Assembly (NCBI GenBank): GCA_002068205.1
Contig: MVZB01000194.1
Location: 1 to 6,534, forward strand
Direction: 5' to 3'
From: a candidate division BRC1 bacterium ADurb.BinA292
Lineage (GTDB): Bacteria > Sumerlaeota > Sumerlaeia > MVZB01
DNA: 6,534 nt
In this document: in pieces, positions 6,384 to 6,534 of the stretch
Layout: the number at the start of each line of letters is the position of its first letter
How positions within the stretch are numbered: position 1 is the first letter of the stretch
Notes under the pieces: model-generated
The model's input: the letters and a program-made list of their open reading frames with translations, nothing else
Databases searched by the model: none
What the model was told of the DNA's origin: nothing
Translations under genes and position numbers: made by a program

Positions 6384-6500
6384 ATGGATTTTCTCAAGGG
6401 CGCCAACGCCGTCTATGCGGCCGAAATCGTGACCGTGCTGGCGATTCTGACGGTGCTGGGTTATTACTTGTATTCGATCGGCGTGTTCAAGAAAAAGTAG
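6384..6500 (+). CDS. 38-residue single-pass membrane microprotein
   Basis: The frame runs from ATG 6384 to TAG 6498-6500. It has a short polar start (Met-Asp-Phe-Leu-Lys), one hydrophobic segment (about residues 15-34, rich in Val, Leu, Ile, Tyr) and a Lys-Lys-Lys C-terminus. By the positive-inside rule the C-terminus should be cytoplasmic. An in-frame TGA at 6378-6380 means it cannot extend upstream, so it is either this small gene or nothing. GGAG at 6370-6373 lies 10 bases before the ATG. The gene starts 17 bases after the lipoprotein stop, so the two are probably co-transcribed and perhaps translationally coupled. Small one-helix proteins often serve as subunits or stabilisers of larger membrane complexes, and the lipoprotein is the obvious candidate partner. 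It matches no known small membrane subunit that I recognise. Confidence 0.7.
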   Translation: MDFLKGANAVYAAEIVTVLAILTVLGYYLYSIGVFKKK

Positions 6501-6534
6501 CTGATCGTTGCCGGCGGGCGCGGCGGCCACCCTC

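Noticed and set aside
6501..6534. Terminator after the microprotein
   Set aside because: The last 34 bases are GC-rich but hold no clear stem with a T-run, and the window ends too soon to judge.

Overview
The window is GC-rich bacterial DNA with every supported gene on the + strand. A planctomycete-like origin is the best guess. It rests on a C-terminal DHOR-type di-heme oxidoreductase, weak Shine-Dalgarno sites, and intergenic spacers carrying palindromes and purine-rich heptamer arrays of a kind I recall from Planctomycetota. I could not test this by a search.

Layout: (1) 1-558 is the 3' end of a di-heme oxidoreductase gene. (2) 559-1189 is a 631-base spacer without a convincing gene. It holds a cluster of four hairpins (661-791), two purine-rich arrays of roughly 7-base period (869-943), a possible promoter (957-986) and a further hairpin (1054-1088). 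(3) 1190-2278 encodes a secreted protein with a Met/Gly/Pro-rich segment and an Asp/Gly loop motif. (4) 2279-2456 is a spacer with a 9-base tandem repeat, two more heptamer arrays and a hairpin. (5) 2457-2918 encodes a small, soluble, mostly helical protein with a basic tail. (6) 2919-3153 is a GC-rich leader with a 9-bp perfect inverted repeat. (7) 3154-6366 encodes a roughly 1070-residue helical lipoprotein built largely of degenerate repeats of about 72 residues. (8) 6384-6500 encodes a 38-residue single-span membrane protein, 17 bases after the lipoprotein gene.

Three of the four complete genes point to the cell envelope: an exported protein, a large lipid-anchored coiled-coil-like rod, and a membrane microprotein that is probably co-translated with the rod. 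The fourth is a helical cytoplasmic protein placed between them. A structural or tethering role in the envelope is a reasonable inference, but no enzyme motif or named family fixes a function. The most notable items are the repeat architecture of the lipoprotein, the coupled microprotein and the layered repeats in the spacers. I see no mobile element, CRISPR array, tRNA or rRNA.
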